This document shows positions 26,842 through 37,600 of a stretch of 43,983 nucleotides of DNA, piece by piece. Under the pieces are notes generated by a model. The model was not told where the DNA came from and did no database searches. It was given only the letters and a program-made list of their open reading frames with translations. Position 1 is the stretch's first letter. Every line of letters begins with the position of its first letter. Source of the DNA: Burkholderiales bacterium (GTDB lineage Bacteria > Pseudomonadota > Gammaproteobacteria > Burkholderiales > Burkholderiaceae_C); NCBI GenBank assembly GCA_018969975.1, contig JAGWXI010000014.1:1-43983 (forward strand), given 5' to 3'. The position numbers and the translations under genes are program-made.

Positions 26842-27825
26842 ATGAAAAAAATATTTGCACTCAGTATTATTGTTTTGGCCACTTGCCAATCATGGGTTGC
26901 AGCCTCTGATTTCCCGATCAAAGATAAACCGGTAACGATCGTTGTACCCTTTGTCGCTGGGGGCCCCACTGATCGGGTCGCACGCGATTTAGCGGAAGCC
27001 ATGCGCAAGCCTTTAGGCACCACAGTTGTGGTTGAAAATGTGGCAGGTGCTGGAGGCACGATTGGCGCCAACAAGGTCTCTAAAGCACCTCAAGATGGCC
27101 ACACCGTGCTACTCCACCATATAGGTATGGCCACCTCACCTGCTCTCTATCGCAAGATGTCCTACAACACCTTGGACGACTTTGAATTTCTAGGTATGGT
27201 TAATGAAGTCCCTATGACTTTGGTAGGCCGTCCTACATTACCCGCCACTAATTACAAAGAATTGATGACATGGATCGGTCAGAACAAGGGCAAGATCAAT
27301 TTAGCTAATGCAGGTTTAGGGGCAGCATCCCACTTATGTGGACTCATGTTTCAGCAAGCCATCAAAACCGATATGACAACAGTTCCTTATAAAGGTACTG
27401 CACCAGCTTTGAATGATTTGATGGGCGGACAGGTTGATTTGTTGTGCGATCAAACCACCAACACTTCTAGCCAAATCGAAGGTAAAACGATCAAAGCGTT
27501 TGCGGTAACCACCATGAAGCGTTTGACCACACCCGCTTTAAAGGATCTGCCCACTCTCAATGAATCGGGTCTAAAAGACTTCAACGTATCCATTTGGCAC
27601 GGTGTCTATGCGCCCAAGGGTACGCCAGCTGATGCGGTCAATAAACTAAACGCCGCACTAAAAACAGCCCTGAAAGATCCTGAATTTGTCAAAAAGCAAG
27701 AAGCACTTGGTGCAGTCGTCGTAACCGATAGACGTACAGACGGCGCTGAGCATAAAAAATTTGTAGCTGCTGAAATCGCAAAATGGGGCCCTGTGATCAA
27801 GGCTGCTGGTGAATATGCCGATTAA
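26842..27825 (+). CDS. Bug-family tripartite tricarboxylate transporter binding protein
   Basis: Periplasmic solute-binding protein of the Bug/TctC family, which binds carboxylates and related small molecules. 327 residues. Signal peptide [18 protein letters not shown], cut near residue 21. Family marks: [37 protein letters not shown] and [25 protein letters not shown] site lies before the ATG. No TctA or TctB membrane genes are nearby, as is common for Bug proteins of Burkholderiales. A second Bug gene overlaps its end. It shares direction with the PaaK-like gene 98 bases upstream. Confidence 0.92.
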   Translation: MKKIFALSIIVLATCQSWVAASDFPIKDKPVTIVVPFVAGGPTDRVARDLAEAMRKPLGTTVVVENVAGAGGTIGANKVSKAPQDGHTVLLHHIGMATSPALYRKMSYNTLDDFEFLGMVNEVPMTLVGRPTLPATNYKELMTWIGQNKGKINLANAGLGAASHLCGLMFQQAIKTDMTTVPYKGTAPALNDLMGGQVDLLCDQTTNTSSQIEGKTIKAFAVTTMKRLTTPALKDLPTLNESGLKDFNVSIWHGVYAPKGTPADAVNKLNAALKTALKDPEFVKKQEALGAVVVTDRRTDGAEHKKFVAAEIAKWGPVIKAAGEYAD

Positions 27826-28840
27826 TCGCGTTCGACGCAGTGTCGTGGTGGCAGCCTGCCTGCAGGCTGCTGTTGTGGCTGCAACCGTCACCCCTATGGG
27901 CCTGTCCCAAGCGCAAACAGCTTGGCCTACTAAGCAAGTGCGTATCGTTGTCCCGTTTGCTCCTGCTGGAACTACCGATATCTTGGCGCGGGCAATAGCG
28001 CCAGAGCTCAGTAAAGCTTTTGGACAAACTTTTTATGTAGACAACAAACCAGGCGCTGGAGCCAATTTAGGGGCCGACTTGGTGGCTAAATCTGCACCAG
28101 ACGGCTACACCATTTTGATGGGTACGGTAGGCACGCACGGCATCAACCGTGCTCTTTATGAAAAATTACCTTTTGACCCCATCAAAGACTTTGTACCGAT
28201 CACACTGGTGGCAGGAGTGCCGAATGTAATGGTGGTCAACGCTGAAAAAGCCAAGGAACGCAATATCAACACGGTTGCCGATTTCATTGCATATGCCAAA
28301 GCTCGGCCGGGGCAATTGAATATGGCTTCCAGCGGGAACGGAACCTCTATCCACTTATCAGGCGAAATGTTTAAAAGCATGAGTGGCACTTTCATGGTTC
28401 ATTTCCCCTACAAAGGGTCGAGCCCCGCTTTGCTAGATTTAGTAGGGGGTGCGACCGATGTCATGTTTGATAACCTGCCCTCTTCGTTGCAATTGATCAA
28501 GTCTGGCAAGCTAAAGGCTTTGGCTGTCACTAGCACCCAACGATCTGCAGCATTGCCTGATGTGCCCACGCTAGAGCAGGCTGGCGGACCTGCGCTCAAA
28601 GGTTTTGATTCGAGTTCATGGTTTGGCTTACTCGCCCCTGCTGGAACTGCGCCTGAGATCGTGGCGCGTATTCAGCAAGAGGTTGCCAAGTCGCTTAACT
28701 CGGCAGCTATCAAGGAAAAGTTATTGGCGCAAGGTGCTATTCCGAGCGGTAATTCCTCCGTTGAATTTGCCAAATTTATTGATGCAGAGCACAAGAAATG
28801 GGCTTTGGTGGTGAAAAATTCTGGCGCCAAGGTGGACTAG
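27815..28840 (+). CDS. Second Bug-family periplasmic binding protein
   Basis: Another TctC/Bug-type binding protein, 341 residues from ATG 27815; a GTG two codons upstream is possible. It overlaps the first Bug gene by 11 bases, so the pair is translationally coupled. The N-terminus [19 protein letters not shown] is a signal sequence, likely cut after SQAQ. Family motifs: [60 protein letters not shown]. It is clearly diverged from its neighbour, so the two are not a recent duplication. Its stop codon interlocks with that of the kinase gene on the other strand. Confidence 0.91.
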   Translation: MPINRVRRSVVVAACLQAAVVAATVTPMGLSQAQTAWPTKQVRIVVPFAPAGTTDILARAIAPELSKAFGQTFYVDNKPGAGANLGADLVAKSAPDGYTILMGTVGTHGINRALYEKLPFDPIKDFVPITLVAGVPNVMVVNAEKAKERNINTVADFIAYAKARPGQLNMASSGNGTSIHLSGEMFKSMSGTFMVHFPYKGSSPALLDLVGGATDVMFDNLPSSLQLIKSGKLKALAVTSTQRSAALPDVPTLEQAGGPALKGFDSSSWFGLLAPAGTAPEIVARIQQEVAKSLNSAAIKEKLLAQGAIPSGNSSVEFAKFIDAEHKKWALVVKNSGAKVD

Positions 28841-30264
28841 AGTTTCGAAAAAGGAAGGGCTTGTTTTACCAATAAAACAGAACAAGACGCTTCCATTGCC
28901 ACCTTAATAGGGACGGGCGCTATCACGCGTTGTATCGTTAGGCCATGCGTTGCGGCTCCCATCACAATCATGTCGACATGATTGCCTTGTGCATAGCGCA
29001 ACAAAGCCTCTGCAACATCACCAGACTCCAAGACATGAAAAGAGCATTGGTGGTGTTGTAAGTCCAATCCCTCGACCCATTGGCGTTGCATTGTTAAATA
29101 CCTGCGATGCAAAGTTGTTTCGCTACGAAGGTCTTCTGAGGCGCTACTTTGGTGAGGTGAGATGACGGTGACTACCGCTAGACGGGCACCTGGGCGAACA
29201 CCTAAAGATCTTGCAACCGCTTGCTTGAGCGAATACAAAGTATCGTCACGCACGTCGTAATGCGGTAGTGCCACCATCACAATGGGGACTTCAGTTATTT
29301 GCTGCGCAGGCAAGGGGCTGGGGTGGTAATGCATACCCGCAGCTTTTAGCCAGCGCTTGAGATGCGTCCAAACAGATGTACCTGCTGTCTGTTGCCCTCG
29401 CTGTGTGATGCGAACTTGGTCGCTATGCTCTAAGTCAAAAGCCAAATGGGCGGCAGATGGATAACGTAATGCCGCTTGTGGATGCAGGCAACGCAAAATA
29501 ATTTCTTGGAGCCAATCGGGGATGTCGGGTTTTAATTTTCGCGGAGGGGTTGGGTCCATCCACAAGCGTTGGCGCATACCTCCTTGGGTAACAGGATTAC
29601 CAAAAGGCAACTCAGATGTTACGAACTCATAGAGCATCACACCAATTGCAAAAATATCGCTTCGCGGGTCACCCCGTACGCCAACTACTTGCTCGGGCGC
29701 AATCCAGGTGGGGGAGCCTATGGCTTTTCGTAACTCTTCAGCCAGGAGATCGGGTTGATGGGCGTGACATGACAAGCCAAAATCAAGTAGCACTGCATAA
29801 CCATCTGGGTGCAAAAGAATGTTGGCAGGTTTGAGATCTAAGTGGCATGCGTTTTGTTGGTGCAAACTGTGAACTGCACGCGCAATAGATGCGCCTAGTT
29901 TGGCAATTTCGTTGAAGCTAGCAGTGGTTTTGTTCTCTGCATGTTGATCCAAAATATGTTGCAAGGTGTTTCCTTGCACATGTTCCATCACCAAATAGGG
30001 GAGTACTTCTAAGTCTCCAGCGGCAACAAATCTTGGTACGTGGCGGCCTTGTAGGACTTGCAAAATCTGGTGCTCTACTTCAAAGCCGATGATGTTCTCA
30101 GCGCCGTCTCCCGATGTCATGCGAGGCACCTTCATCACCATAGGAAAAGGAGCAGGTCGCGCGTCTGCGTATGTCACCGCATAAATATGCGCCATGCCAC
30201 CAGCATGCAGGCAGGGACCAATTAAAAATCCATCGAGGACAGTTCCTGCTTCCAGGCGTTTCAT
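28837..30264 (-). CDS. Ser/Thr protein kinase fused to a universal stress protein domain
   Basis: 475 residues in two parts. Residues about 12-280 are a Hanks-type kinase: VMKVPR with Lys45, catalytic loop HLDLKPAN (141-148, Asp143), DFG at 161-163, and [10 protein letters not shown] in the activation segment. Residues about 325-466 are a UspA-like domain ending [19 protein letters not shown] and SCSVLLVK. The catalytic loop has Leu in place of the usual Arg of HRD, so it is a non-RD kinase. The Usp nucleotide motif GxxG is not intact. No membrane helix joins the parts, so it is probably cytoplasmic. It overlaps the phosphoesterase gene by 4 bases (ATGA). Confidence 0.9.
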   Translation of the reverse strand: MKRLEAGTVLDGFLIGPCLHAGGMAHIYAVTYADARPAPFPMVMKVPRMTSGDGAENIIGFEVEHQILQVLQGRHVPRFVAAGDLEVLPYLVMEHVQGNTLQHILDQHAENKTTASFNEIAKLGASIARAVHSLHQQNACHLDLKPANILLHPDGYAVLLDFGLSCHAHQPDLLAEELRKAIGSPTWIAPEQVVGVRGDPRSDIFAIGVMLYEFVTSELPFGNPVTQGGMRQRLWMDPTPPRKLKPDIPDWLQEIILRCLHPQAALRYPSAAHLAFDLEHSDQVRITQRGQQTAGTSVWTHLKRWLKAAGMHYHPSPLPAQQITEVPIVMVALPHYDVRDDTLYSLKQAVARSLGVRPGARLAVVTVISPHQSSASEDLRSETTLHRRYLTMQRQWVEGLDLQHHQCSFHVLESGDVAEALLRYAQGNHVDMIVMGAATHGLTIQRVIAPVPIKVAMEASCSVLLVKQALPFSKL

Positions 30265-31061
30265 CGGCCCATTTCCAATCGGTGTGCAAAAAACTCGGGT
30301 AATCCGGCTTTGCGAATGCTTTGCGCAGCAGCCATATGGTCGTAAGCAATACGGTGAAAGGTGAGCTTTTCGGCTGTGCTGTCAAACAAGGCGTACATCG
30401 CACGCGTGTCCCCATCGCGTGGCTGACCTACTGAGCCAATGGTGGCTAACCAGCGGCGATGAGAGGGGGTTGGAATCGCAACCCCTGCAGTAGGTTTAAA
30501 TGACATCAACTGTCTTCCTGTGCCACGGTAGTACAAAGACTGATGGTGCACATGACCTCCAAATACATAACGCACATGGGGGTTCGAACAGGCCGCCTCC
30601 AAGCTGATGCGTGCTGTACGCTCGTCTTCCACATATCGCCATTGCTCGGGAGAGTCGGCACTGGCATGCACCATCCATACGTTTTGTTCTTGCGCAGTCA
30701 GTGGCAGGGTTTCTAGCCAATACCGTTGAGCTGGTGTGAGTTGTGCGTAAGTCCATGCAGCAGTTTGCGTTCCTAATGAAGCGTTACGCAAAAAAACTTT
30801 GCTGTTGTTTTCGGCATGACTGTAGTCAGCATCGGCCAATTGATGGGCTTTAAGCATCTCTTCGTGGTTACCGCGCAAAACCACGTTGCCCGAAAAATAC
30901 AACTGCTGACAACGATCCACCACTTGCGCGGGAGAGGCGCCATACCCCACTAAATCTCCTAGCAACGCAAACTTGTCTGCACCTTGCGCTTTTGCGTGCG
31001 CTATGCAGGCATCCAACGCATGCAAATTACCATGCACATCGGAGAGCAGGGCAAGTTTCAT
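30261..31061 (-). CDS. Calcineurin-like metallophosphoesterase
   Basis: Phosphoesterase with a two-metal active site, 266 residues. All five blocks are visible: SDVHGN (Asp8, His10), GDLVGYG (Asp36), GNHE (Asn65, His66), VHAS (His132) and GGHVHH (His170, His172). This branch includes protein phosphatases and YfcE-like enzymes; the substrate here is unknown. Its stop overlaps the start of the kinase gene, so a kinase-phosphatase pairing is a reasonable inference. The start ATG has no clear ribosome-binding site; translation may depend on the gene upstream. Confidence 0.9.
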   Translation of the reverse strand: MKLALLSDVHGNLHALDACIAHAKAQGADKFALLGDLVGYGASPAQVVDRCQQLYFSGNVVLRGNHEEMLKAHQLADADYSHAENNSKVFLRNASLGTQTAAWTYAQLTPAQRYWLETLPLTAQEQNVWMVHASADSPEQWRYVEDERTARISLEAACSNPHVRYVFGGHVHHQSLYYRGTGRQLMSFKPTAGVAIPTPSHRRWLATIGSVGQPRDGDTRAMYALFDSTAEKLTFHRIAYDHMAAAQSIRKAGLPEFFAHRLEMGR

Positions 31062-31084
31062 GTCGTCGACGCAATAGGAAATGC

Positions 31085-31933
31085 TCAGTAGTGGTAGACG
31101 CCGCGCCCAGTTTTGCGACCGAGTTGACCGGCCGCGACCATCTCTTTGAGCAAGGGGCAGGGGCGGTATTTGCTATCGCCGTACTCGCTCAAATACACCT
31201 CCATTACAGCCAAACAAACATCAAGGCCAATCATGTCCGCCAATGCCAGTGGGCCAATCGGCTGATTGCAGCCGAGTCGCATGCCTGCGTCGATGTCATC
31301 TGGTGTTGCGAGGCCTTCAGAGAGAACGAAAAATGCTTCGTTGATCATCGGCACCAAGATACGGTTGACCACAAAGCCAGGCGCGTTTTTGACGGTGATA
31401 GGGCTTTTGCCTAGGCGCTTGGCCAAAGCTTGTACAGCGTCGTGTGTGGCTTCTGAAGTTTGCAGACCGCGGATGATTTCTACCAAGGCCATCATGGGCA
31501 CAGGATTGAAAAAATGCATACCGATAAAACGATCAGCACGCGAGGTAGCTGCTGCGAGTTTGGTGATCGAAATCGACGAGGTGTTCGACGCTACGATGAC
31601 ATCGGCAGCGAGTAAGCCATCGACTTGCTTTAATATTTTTACTTTGAGGTCAAAGTTTTCAGTGGCAGCTTCAATCACCAATTGGGCTTGTTGTAAGTCT
31701 TGGTAGTGGGTGCTGCCTTGTATGCGCGCGAGTGCAGCTGATTTTTCTGCTTCGGACATTTTTTCTTTTTTAATTAACCGGTCAAGGCTGCTACTGACGG
31801 TTGCGATGCCTTTGGCTACGGCAGCGTCGGATATGTCGACCATCACCACTTTCACACCTGAGACAGCGCATGCTTGCGCAATACCATTACCCATAGTGCC
31901 AGCACCAATGATGCCTACTGTTTGAATATCCAT
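31085..31933 (-). CDS. hbd: 3-hydroxybutyryl-CoA dehydrogenase
   Basis: NAD(P)-dependent oxidation of 3-hydroxyacyl-CoA, used in beta-oxidation of short acyl chains or in butyrate and polyhydroxybutyrate metabolism. The 282 residues are the usual length of the single-function enzyme. Rossmann motif GIIGAGTMGNGIAQ (residues 7-20), active-site GMHFFNPVPMMALVEII, and C-terminal domain starting KNAPGFVVNRILVPMINEA, with IGPLALADMIGLD. A strong AAGAAGGTGAT site precedes the ATG. It lies in a minus-strand run behind the ABC exporter genes. paaH would be an alternative name. Confidence 0.94.
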   Translation of the reverse strand: MDIQTVGIIGAGTMGNGIAQACAVSGVKVVMVDISDAAVAKGIATVSSSLDRLIKKEKMSEAEKSAALARIQGSTHYQDLQQAQLVIEAATENFDLKVKILKQVDGLLAADVIVASNTSSISITKLAAATSRADRFIGMHFFNPVPMMALVEIIRGLQTSEATHDAVQALAKRLGKSPITVKNAPGFVVNRILVPMINEAFFVLSEGLATPDDIDAGMRLGCNQPIGPLALADMIGLDVCLAVMEVYLSEYGDSKYRPCPLLKEMVAAGQLGRKTGRGVYHY

Positions 31934-31982
31934 GAAATCACCTTCTTACTAAAAAAATTAATCAATCTTAAAGCTATTGGGC

Positions 31983-32756
31983 CTAAGCCCGAAAGCGTTT
32001 ACGGGTGAAGTAAAGGGCGATGGCCCAGGCTATCACCGCATACAAAGCCAATACACCTAAATGTAATAAAGGCTGACTAGGCCAGCGGTCTAAAAACAGA
32101 GGGCGCACCAATGCAATAGCCTGACTCAGCGGTAACCACTCTGCGACTGCGCGTACCCAAGGTGGTAGTTGATCGCTTGGGAAAAATACGCCGCTTAAAA
32201 ACATCATGGGAGTTAGAAAAAGCGTGAAGTAGTAGGTAAAGAAGTCGTAGCCTTTTGCCAGCGCATTAAATATCAAGGCCAAGCAACTAAAAGTAATACC
32301 CACAAACAATAAGCAAGGCCAGGCAAGCAAAATCTTCCAGCTTTGCGTAATACCTAAGACCATCATTACCCCCAAGATGGCAGTGATGGTGAACAAGGAC
32401 TTGAAAGCAGCCCACAGCATTTCAGCGAGCAAAATATCTTCAAGACGAATGGGTGCATTCATGATGCCGTCCCATGTTTTTTGCACATGCATGCGCGAGA
32501 AGGCGGAATACAAAGCCTCAAAGGTGGCGGCATTCATAGCGCTCATACAAATAGAGCCACTCGCCAAGAAAAGCAGATATGGCACTTGCACATCGTCTAA
32601 AGTGACATCGCCAATCAATGCGCCCATGCCGTAACCAAATGCGACCAGCCACATCAAGGGTTCAGCGATATTGGCGATCAAACTGGGAATCACCAATTTA
32701 CGCCACACCAAGAGGTTGCGCATAAAAACAGGCCAGAAACGGAAATAGTGGTGCAT
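31983..32756 (-). CDS. ABC-2 type exporter permease (NodJ-like)
   Basis: Membrane part of an ABC-2 exporter, 257 residues and about six helices. The sequence resembles NodJ-type permeases: IANIAEPLMWLVAFGYGMGA, YLLFLASGSICMSAMNAATF, KTWDGIMNAPIRLEDILLAE, and FLSGVFFPSDQLPPWVRAVA near the end. NodIJ exports lipochitin oligosaccharides in rhizobia. Homologues are widespread in Burkholderiales without nodulation, so the cargo here is unknown. It starts 3 bases after the ATPase stop. Confidence 0.9.
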   Translation of the reverse strand: MHHYFRFWPVFMRNLLVWRKLVIPSLIANIAEPLMWLVAFGYGMGALIGDVTLDDVQVPYLLFLASGSICMSAMNAATFEALYSAFSRMHVQKTWDGIMNAPIRLEDILLAEMLWAAFKSLFTITAILGVMMVLGITQSWKILLAWPCLLFVGITFSCLALIFNALAKGYDFFTYYFTLFLTPMMFLSGVFFPSDQLPPWVRAVAEWLPLSQAIALVRPLFLDRWPSQPLLHLGVLALYAVIAWAIALYFTRKRFRA

Positions 32757-32759
32757 TAT

Positions 32760-33683
32760 TTAGGCCCCCTCTCGAATTTGCCGACCTGTCATTTTTAAAA
32801 ACAAGTCTTCTAAGTTGGCGGGGCGGTGCAAAGTGCGCAGACCCGTATGGGAATTAAGGGCTTGCAAGAGAGGGGTTGCGTCTGTGGTGTAGAAGAAAAC
32901 AGTTTCGCCACTGGTCTCTGTGCGTTGGGCTAAATCTACTAGAGGACTTCTTACCAACGCCAAAGCATCTTGCCCGTACACCTCGACCACATCAGGCTCT
33001 AAATGTTGTGAAATCAAATCACGCGGCGTGCCTTCGGCAATTTTTTTGCCATGATCCAGTAAGAGCAGACGATTACACAAGCGCTCTGCCTCGTCCATAA
33101 AGTGCGTGGTGAGCAATATCGATTTGCCTTGCTGCAACAGTTGTTGCAACCGCTCCCACATCAGGTGACGCGCTTGGGGGTCAAGCCCTGTGGTGGGTTC
33201 GTCAAGCAACAAGATATCAGGGTCGTTGATGAGTGCGCGCGCCAGACTCAATCTGCGTTTCATGCCGCCTGAGAGTTGGCCAGGTTTGGCATCGGCCTTG
33301 TGGCTGAGTGCGGCAAATTCAAGTAAAACAGGAACGCGTGCTTCAATCGCAGAGCGCGTCATGCCGAAGTAGGCGCCAAATACGCGCAGGTTTTCCGCAC
33401 AAGAGAAGTCAGGGTCTAGCGTATCGAATTGGCTGACAACGCCCAAGCGCGATTTGATGGCCAGCGCATCACGCGGCATAGACAAACCAAAAGCTTGGAT
33501 GGCGCCTGCATCGGGTTCAGTCAGGCCCAAACACATACGCAAGGTGGTGGTCTTACCCGCGCCATTGGGGCCAATCACGCCCAAGCACTCGCCGGCTTGT
33601 AATTGGAACGACAAATCGTCGACGACAGTAGCGTTGCCATAACGTTTGATGAGGCGCTGGCATTCAAAAAGAGGTTCTCGCAT
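32760..33683 (-). CDS. ABC-2 type exporter ATPase (NodI-like)
   Basis: ATPase partner of the NodJ-like permease, about 307 residues from ATG 33683; a GTG two codons upstream is an alternative start. Walker [14 protein letters not shown], signature [15 protein letters not shown], Walker [13 protein letters not shown], then HFMDEAERL. The C-terminal extension with [17 protein letters not shown] is typical of the drug/oligosaccharide exporter class. It is the first gene of the minus-strand run that continues to the kinase. It diverges from psd, whose ATG is only 33 bases away. Confidence 0.91.
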   Translation of the reverse strand: MREPLFECQRLIKRYGNATVVDDLSFQLQAGECLGVIGPNGAGKTTTLRMCLGLTEPDAGAIQAFGLSMPRDALAIKSRLGVVSQFDTLDPDFSCAENLRVFGAYFGMTRSAIEARVPVLLEFAALSHKADAKPGQLSGGMKRRLSLARALINDPDILLLDEPTTGLDPQARHLMWERLQQLLQQGKSILLTTHFMDEAERLCNRLLLLDHGKKIAEGTPRDLISQHLEPDVVEVYGQDALALVRSPLVDLAQRTETSGETVFFYTTDATPLLQALNSHTGLRTLHRPANLEDLFLKMTGRQIREGA

Positions 33684-33716
33684 ACGCACATTGTGCCCCG
33701 CCTAGAATCGAAACCT

Positions 33717-34553
33717 ATGGCTACATCTCTGAGTGTCTATCTCCAATACTTATTACCTAAACAGGCACTGACCGAATTAGCAGGACACTTTGCCCGTTGG
33801 CACGGTGGCCGCTGGACGCATGCAGTGATTCGTTGGTTTGTGAAACGCTACAACGTCAACATGGACGAAGCGGCAGATCCTGACATCACGCATTACGCCT
33901 GCTTTAACGACTTTTTCACGCGCGCGCTCAAGCCAGACGCACGTCCTTTGGCGAATGCGCAGTGGATCTGTCCAGTAGACGGTGCAATCAGCCAGTTCGG
34001 GCGCATTGCAGGTGACCAGATTTTTCAAGCCAAAGGACACCATTACAGCACGCGTGCTTTATTAGGTGGTGACGCGCAATTAGCGGCCCAATTTGATAAC
34101 GGTGACTTCGCGACTATTTATTTAAGCCCCAAGGATTACCACCGCATCCATATGCCAGCAGCAGGCCGTTTGTTGCGCATGATCCATGTGCCGGGCGATT
34201 TGTTCTCGGTCAATCCTGCCACGGCCCAAGGCGTGCCAGGTTTGTTTGCACGCAATGAGCGTGTGGTGTGCGTTTTTGATAGTTTTGTGATGGTGCTGGT
34301 GGGTGCCACGATTGTGGGCAGCATGGCGACCACTTGGCATGGCGTGGTCAATCCACCGCGTTCGCCCACAGTGCGCGAATGGCATTACGACGATGCCGTG
34401 ATTCACTTGCAACAAGGCGATGAGATGGGCCGCTTTTTATTAGGCTCTACCGTGGTGATGCTGTGGCCACAGAACACGCTGGTGATTAACAAGCATTGGG
34501 AGCCGGGGTTAGGTGTTCGCTTGAGGGAGAAGATGAGCGAAAGCAACATTTAA
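33717..34553 (+). CDS. psd: Phosphatidylserine decarboxylase proenzyme
   Basis: Makes phosphatidylethanolamine in the inner membrane, after self-cleavage creates a pyruvoyl group. From ATG 33717 it has 278 residues. The frame is open 38 codons upstream, but that part overlaps the antisense ABC gene and does not resemble the family. The catalytic set is complete: Asp88 (PVDG), His142 and His145 (DYHRIHMP), and the cleavage site LGST with Ser244. No ribosome-binding site precedes the ATG, and a -10-like TAGAAT ends 8 bases before it, so a very short or absent leader is possible. Confidence 0.95.
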   Translation: MATSLSVYLQYLLPKQALTELAGHFARWHGGRWTHAVIRWFVKRYNVNMDEAADPDITHYACFNDFFTRALKPDARPLANAQWICPVDGAISQFGRIAGDQIFQAKGHHYSTRALLGGDAQLAAQFDNGDFATIYLSPKDYHRIHMPAAGRLLRMIHVPGDLFSVNPATAQGVPGLFARNERVVCVFDSFVMVLVGATIVGSMATTWHGVVNPPRSPTVREWHYDDAVIHLQQGDEMGRFLLGSTVVMLWPQNTLVINKHWEPGLGVRLREKMSESNI

Positions 34554-34564
34554 ATTGCCAAAAC

Positions 34565-34605
34565 ATCCTTGTAAATTAAACATGGCATGTTCAATTTGCA
34601 AGGAT
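34565..34605. repeat. Long inverted repeat between psd and icmF
   Basis: Two 20-base arms (34565-34584 and 34586-34605) with a single base between them match at 18 of 20 positions. It fills the gap between the convergent genes psd and icmF. Short A-runs flank it, but the T-tract is weak in either direction (GTTTTGG on the minus strand). It is probably a bidirectional terminator or an RNA-stabilising hairpin. Confidence 0.7.
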
Positions 34606-34610
34606 AAAAA

Positions 34611-37600
34611 CTACATATTTCGGCGATATTGCCCGCCTACTTCAAACAAAGCGTTGGTGATCTGACCCAATGAGCACACGCGCACAGCATCCATCAATAC
34701 ATCAAAGACGTTGGTGTTGTCGATCACCGCTTTTTGCAGGCGTTTAATTTGCACGACTGCGTCTGCTTTGTGGCGTGTATGGAAATCATTGAGGCGTTTC
34801 AACTGGCTTTGCTTTTCTTCTTCGGTAGAACGTGCCAATTCCAGCGCGTCTGGCACGGGATCGCCCTTAGGATTGCGGAAGGTGTTGACGCCAATGATGG
34901 GCAATTCGCCCGTGTGCTTGAGCATCTCGTAAGTCATGGACTCGTCTTGTATCCGGCCACGTTGGTAGCCCGTCTCCATAGCGCCCAAAACGCCACCACG
35001 TTCTGCGATGCGTTCAAACTCTGCCAATACAGCTTCTTCCACCAATTCAGTCAGTTCTTCGATGATGAATGCACCTTGGCTGGGGTTTTCGTTTTTCGCC
35101 AGACCCCATTCGCGGTTGATGATGAGTTGAATCGCCATCGCACGACGCACCGAGTCTTCGGTGGGCGTGGTGATGGCTTCGTCAAACGCGTTGGTATGTA
35201 AGCTGTTGCAGTTGTCGTAGATGGCGATCAATGCTTGCAGCGTGGTGCGGATGTCGTTGAATTGAATTTCTTGCGCATGCAAACTGCGACCACTGGTTTG
35301 GATGTGGTATTTCAGTTTTTGCGATCGCTCGTTGGCACCGTATTTTTCTTTCATCGCCACCGCCCAAATGCGGCGCGCTACGCGGCCCATCACGGTGTAT
35401 TCGGGGTCCATGCCGTTGCTAAAGAAGAACGAGAGATTGGGCGCGAAGTCGTCGATGTGCATGCCGCGCGCCAAATAGGCTTCGACAAAGGTAAAGCCAT
35501 TGCTCAACGTGAACGCAAGTTGCGAGATGGGGTTGGCGCCTGCCTCAGCAATGTGGTACCCACTGATCGACACGCTGTAGAAATTGCGCACTTGGTTATG
35601 CACAAAGTACTCGGCAATATCGCCCATTACTTTGAGCGAGAACTCGGTGCTGAACAAGCAGGTGTTTTGGCCTTGGTCTTCTTTCAAAATATCGGCTTGC
35701 ACCGTGCCGCGCACGTTTTGCAGCACCCATTCTTTGATCTTGGCAGTTTCAGTCTCGGTGGGTTCGCGGCCGTTGTCCGTTTTGAACTTGTCGATGTTTT
35801 GGTCGATGGCGGTATTCATGAACATCGCCAAAATAGATGGTGCTGGACCATTGATGGTCATCGACACGCTGGTGGTCGGATTGCATAAATCAAAGCCGTC
35901 GTACAGCACTTTCATATCGTCGAGCGTGGCGACGTTGACGCCGGAGTTGCCGACTTTGCCGTAGATATCTGGGCGTAGATCTGGGTCATTGCCATACAAA
36001 GTGACGGAGTCAAACGCTGTGGATAAACGCTTGGCGTCCATGCCTTGCGACACCAGTTTGAAGCGGCGGTTGGTGCGGAAGGGGTCACCTTCGCCTGCAA
36101 ACATGCGGGTCGGGTCTTCGTTCTCACGCTTGAACGCAAATGTGCCTGCGGTGTAGGGATAGCTGCCAGGCACGTTGTCGAGCATGAGCCACTTCAAAAT
36201 TTCACCGTGGTCTTCGTATTGGGGTAGAGACACTTTGCGGATCGTGGTGCCACTCAAAGATTTGGTGGTAAGTGCTGTGCGAATTTCTTTGTCGCGGATT
36301 TTCACCACGTATTCGTCGCCTGCGTAAGCGGCTAGCATCGCGGGCCACTGGTGGATCAGTTTGCGCTCAGCAGCGCCCATGCCTTCTTCGCGTTGTTTGG
36401 CCAAGTCGCGTGCAGCTTCGGCGGCTTTAGCGCGACCGGGTTTGTCGACCTCGAGCATGTCGGCCGCAGCCAGTAGTTGTTGGATTTCGCGTGCGAGTTT
36501 GGCTTGTGTGCGTGCACGTTTTTTATAGCTACGCACGGTATCGCTGATTTCTGCCAGATAGCGGGTGCGGGCAGCGGGGACGATGGGAGTTTGGTTGGTG
36601 CTGTGGCGAACTTTCACCAAGGGCAGCAAACCATCTTTCAACTTCAAACCCAATTCGCTCAAGCGCCCCTTGAGCGCTTGGTAGAGCGCGGTGACGCCGT
36701 CGTCGTTGAAGCGTGCCGCCATGGTGCCAAAAACCGGCATGTCTTCTGTGGGAGTCGTCCACGCTTCTTTGTTGCGTTGCACTTGTTTGGCGACATCGCG
36801 CAAGGCATCGCTCGCGCCTTTGCGGTCGAACTTGTTGATGGCTACAAACTCGGCAAAGTCGAGCATGTCGATTTTTTCAAGTTGGCTGGCGGCACCAAAC
36901 TCTGGCGTCATCACATACATAGGAATGTCAACATGCGGAACGATGGCGGCGTCGCCTTGGCCAATGCCAGATGTTTCGACAATGATCAAATCAAAGCCTG
37001 CGCACTTGGTGGCAGCCAACACATCAGGCAACGCGGCGCTGATTTCGCTGCCAAAGTCGCGTGTAGCCAAGCTGCGCATGAACACGCGTTGACCGGAATC
37101 GTTTTTGTCTTTGGCAGTGCTTTTGCCTGCACTCCATGGCGATATCGCATTCATGCGGATGCGGTCACCCAGCAAAGCACCACCGCTCTTGCGGCGTGAA
37201 GGGTCAATTGAAATCACGGCGATGCGGAGTGCGTCGCCTTGGTCCAAGCGCATACGGCGCACCAACTCGTCCGTCAATGAAGATTTGCCTGCGCCACCCG
37301 TGCCGGTGATACCCAGCACAGGTACTTTGTGGTTGAGCGCTTCTTTGCGGATCGCTTCGACCAATTTGTGGAAGGCGGGATCGCTTGCTTTGCCGTTGGA
37401 GTCGACGGGTGCGTTTTCCAGGGCAGTGATGAGTTGCGCCAATTTGCGCCACGCCATTTCGTCGCGGCCCTGGATGTCTTTGACTGAGGCTGGTGCATAG
37501 CCCGACAAATCTTTGTCGCAGCGCATGATCATTTCGCCAATCATGCCTTGCAAGCCCATTTTTTGACCGTCTTCTGGGCTGTAAATACGGGTCACGCCGT

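Noticed and set aside
33603-33716. 38-codon upstream extension of psd
   Set aside because: It lies antisense to the start of the ABC ATPase gene and is not part of the psd family; ATG 33717 gives the expected N-terminus.
35235-37199. Long plus-strand open frames opposite icmF
   Set aside because: They are antisense shadows of a highly codon-biased gene, with no recognisable domains.
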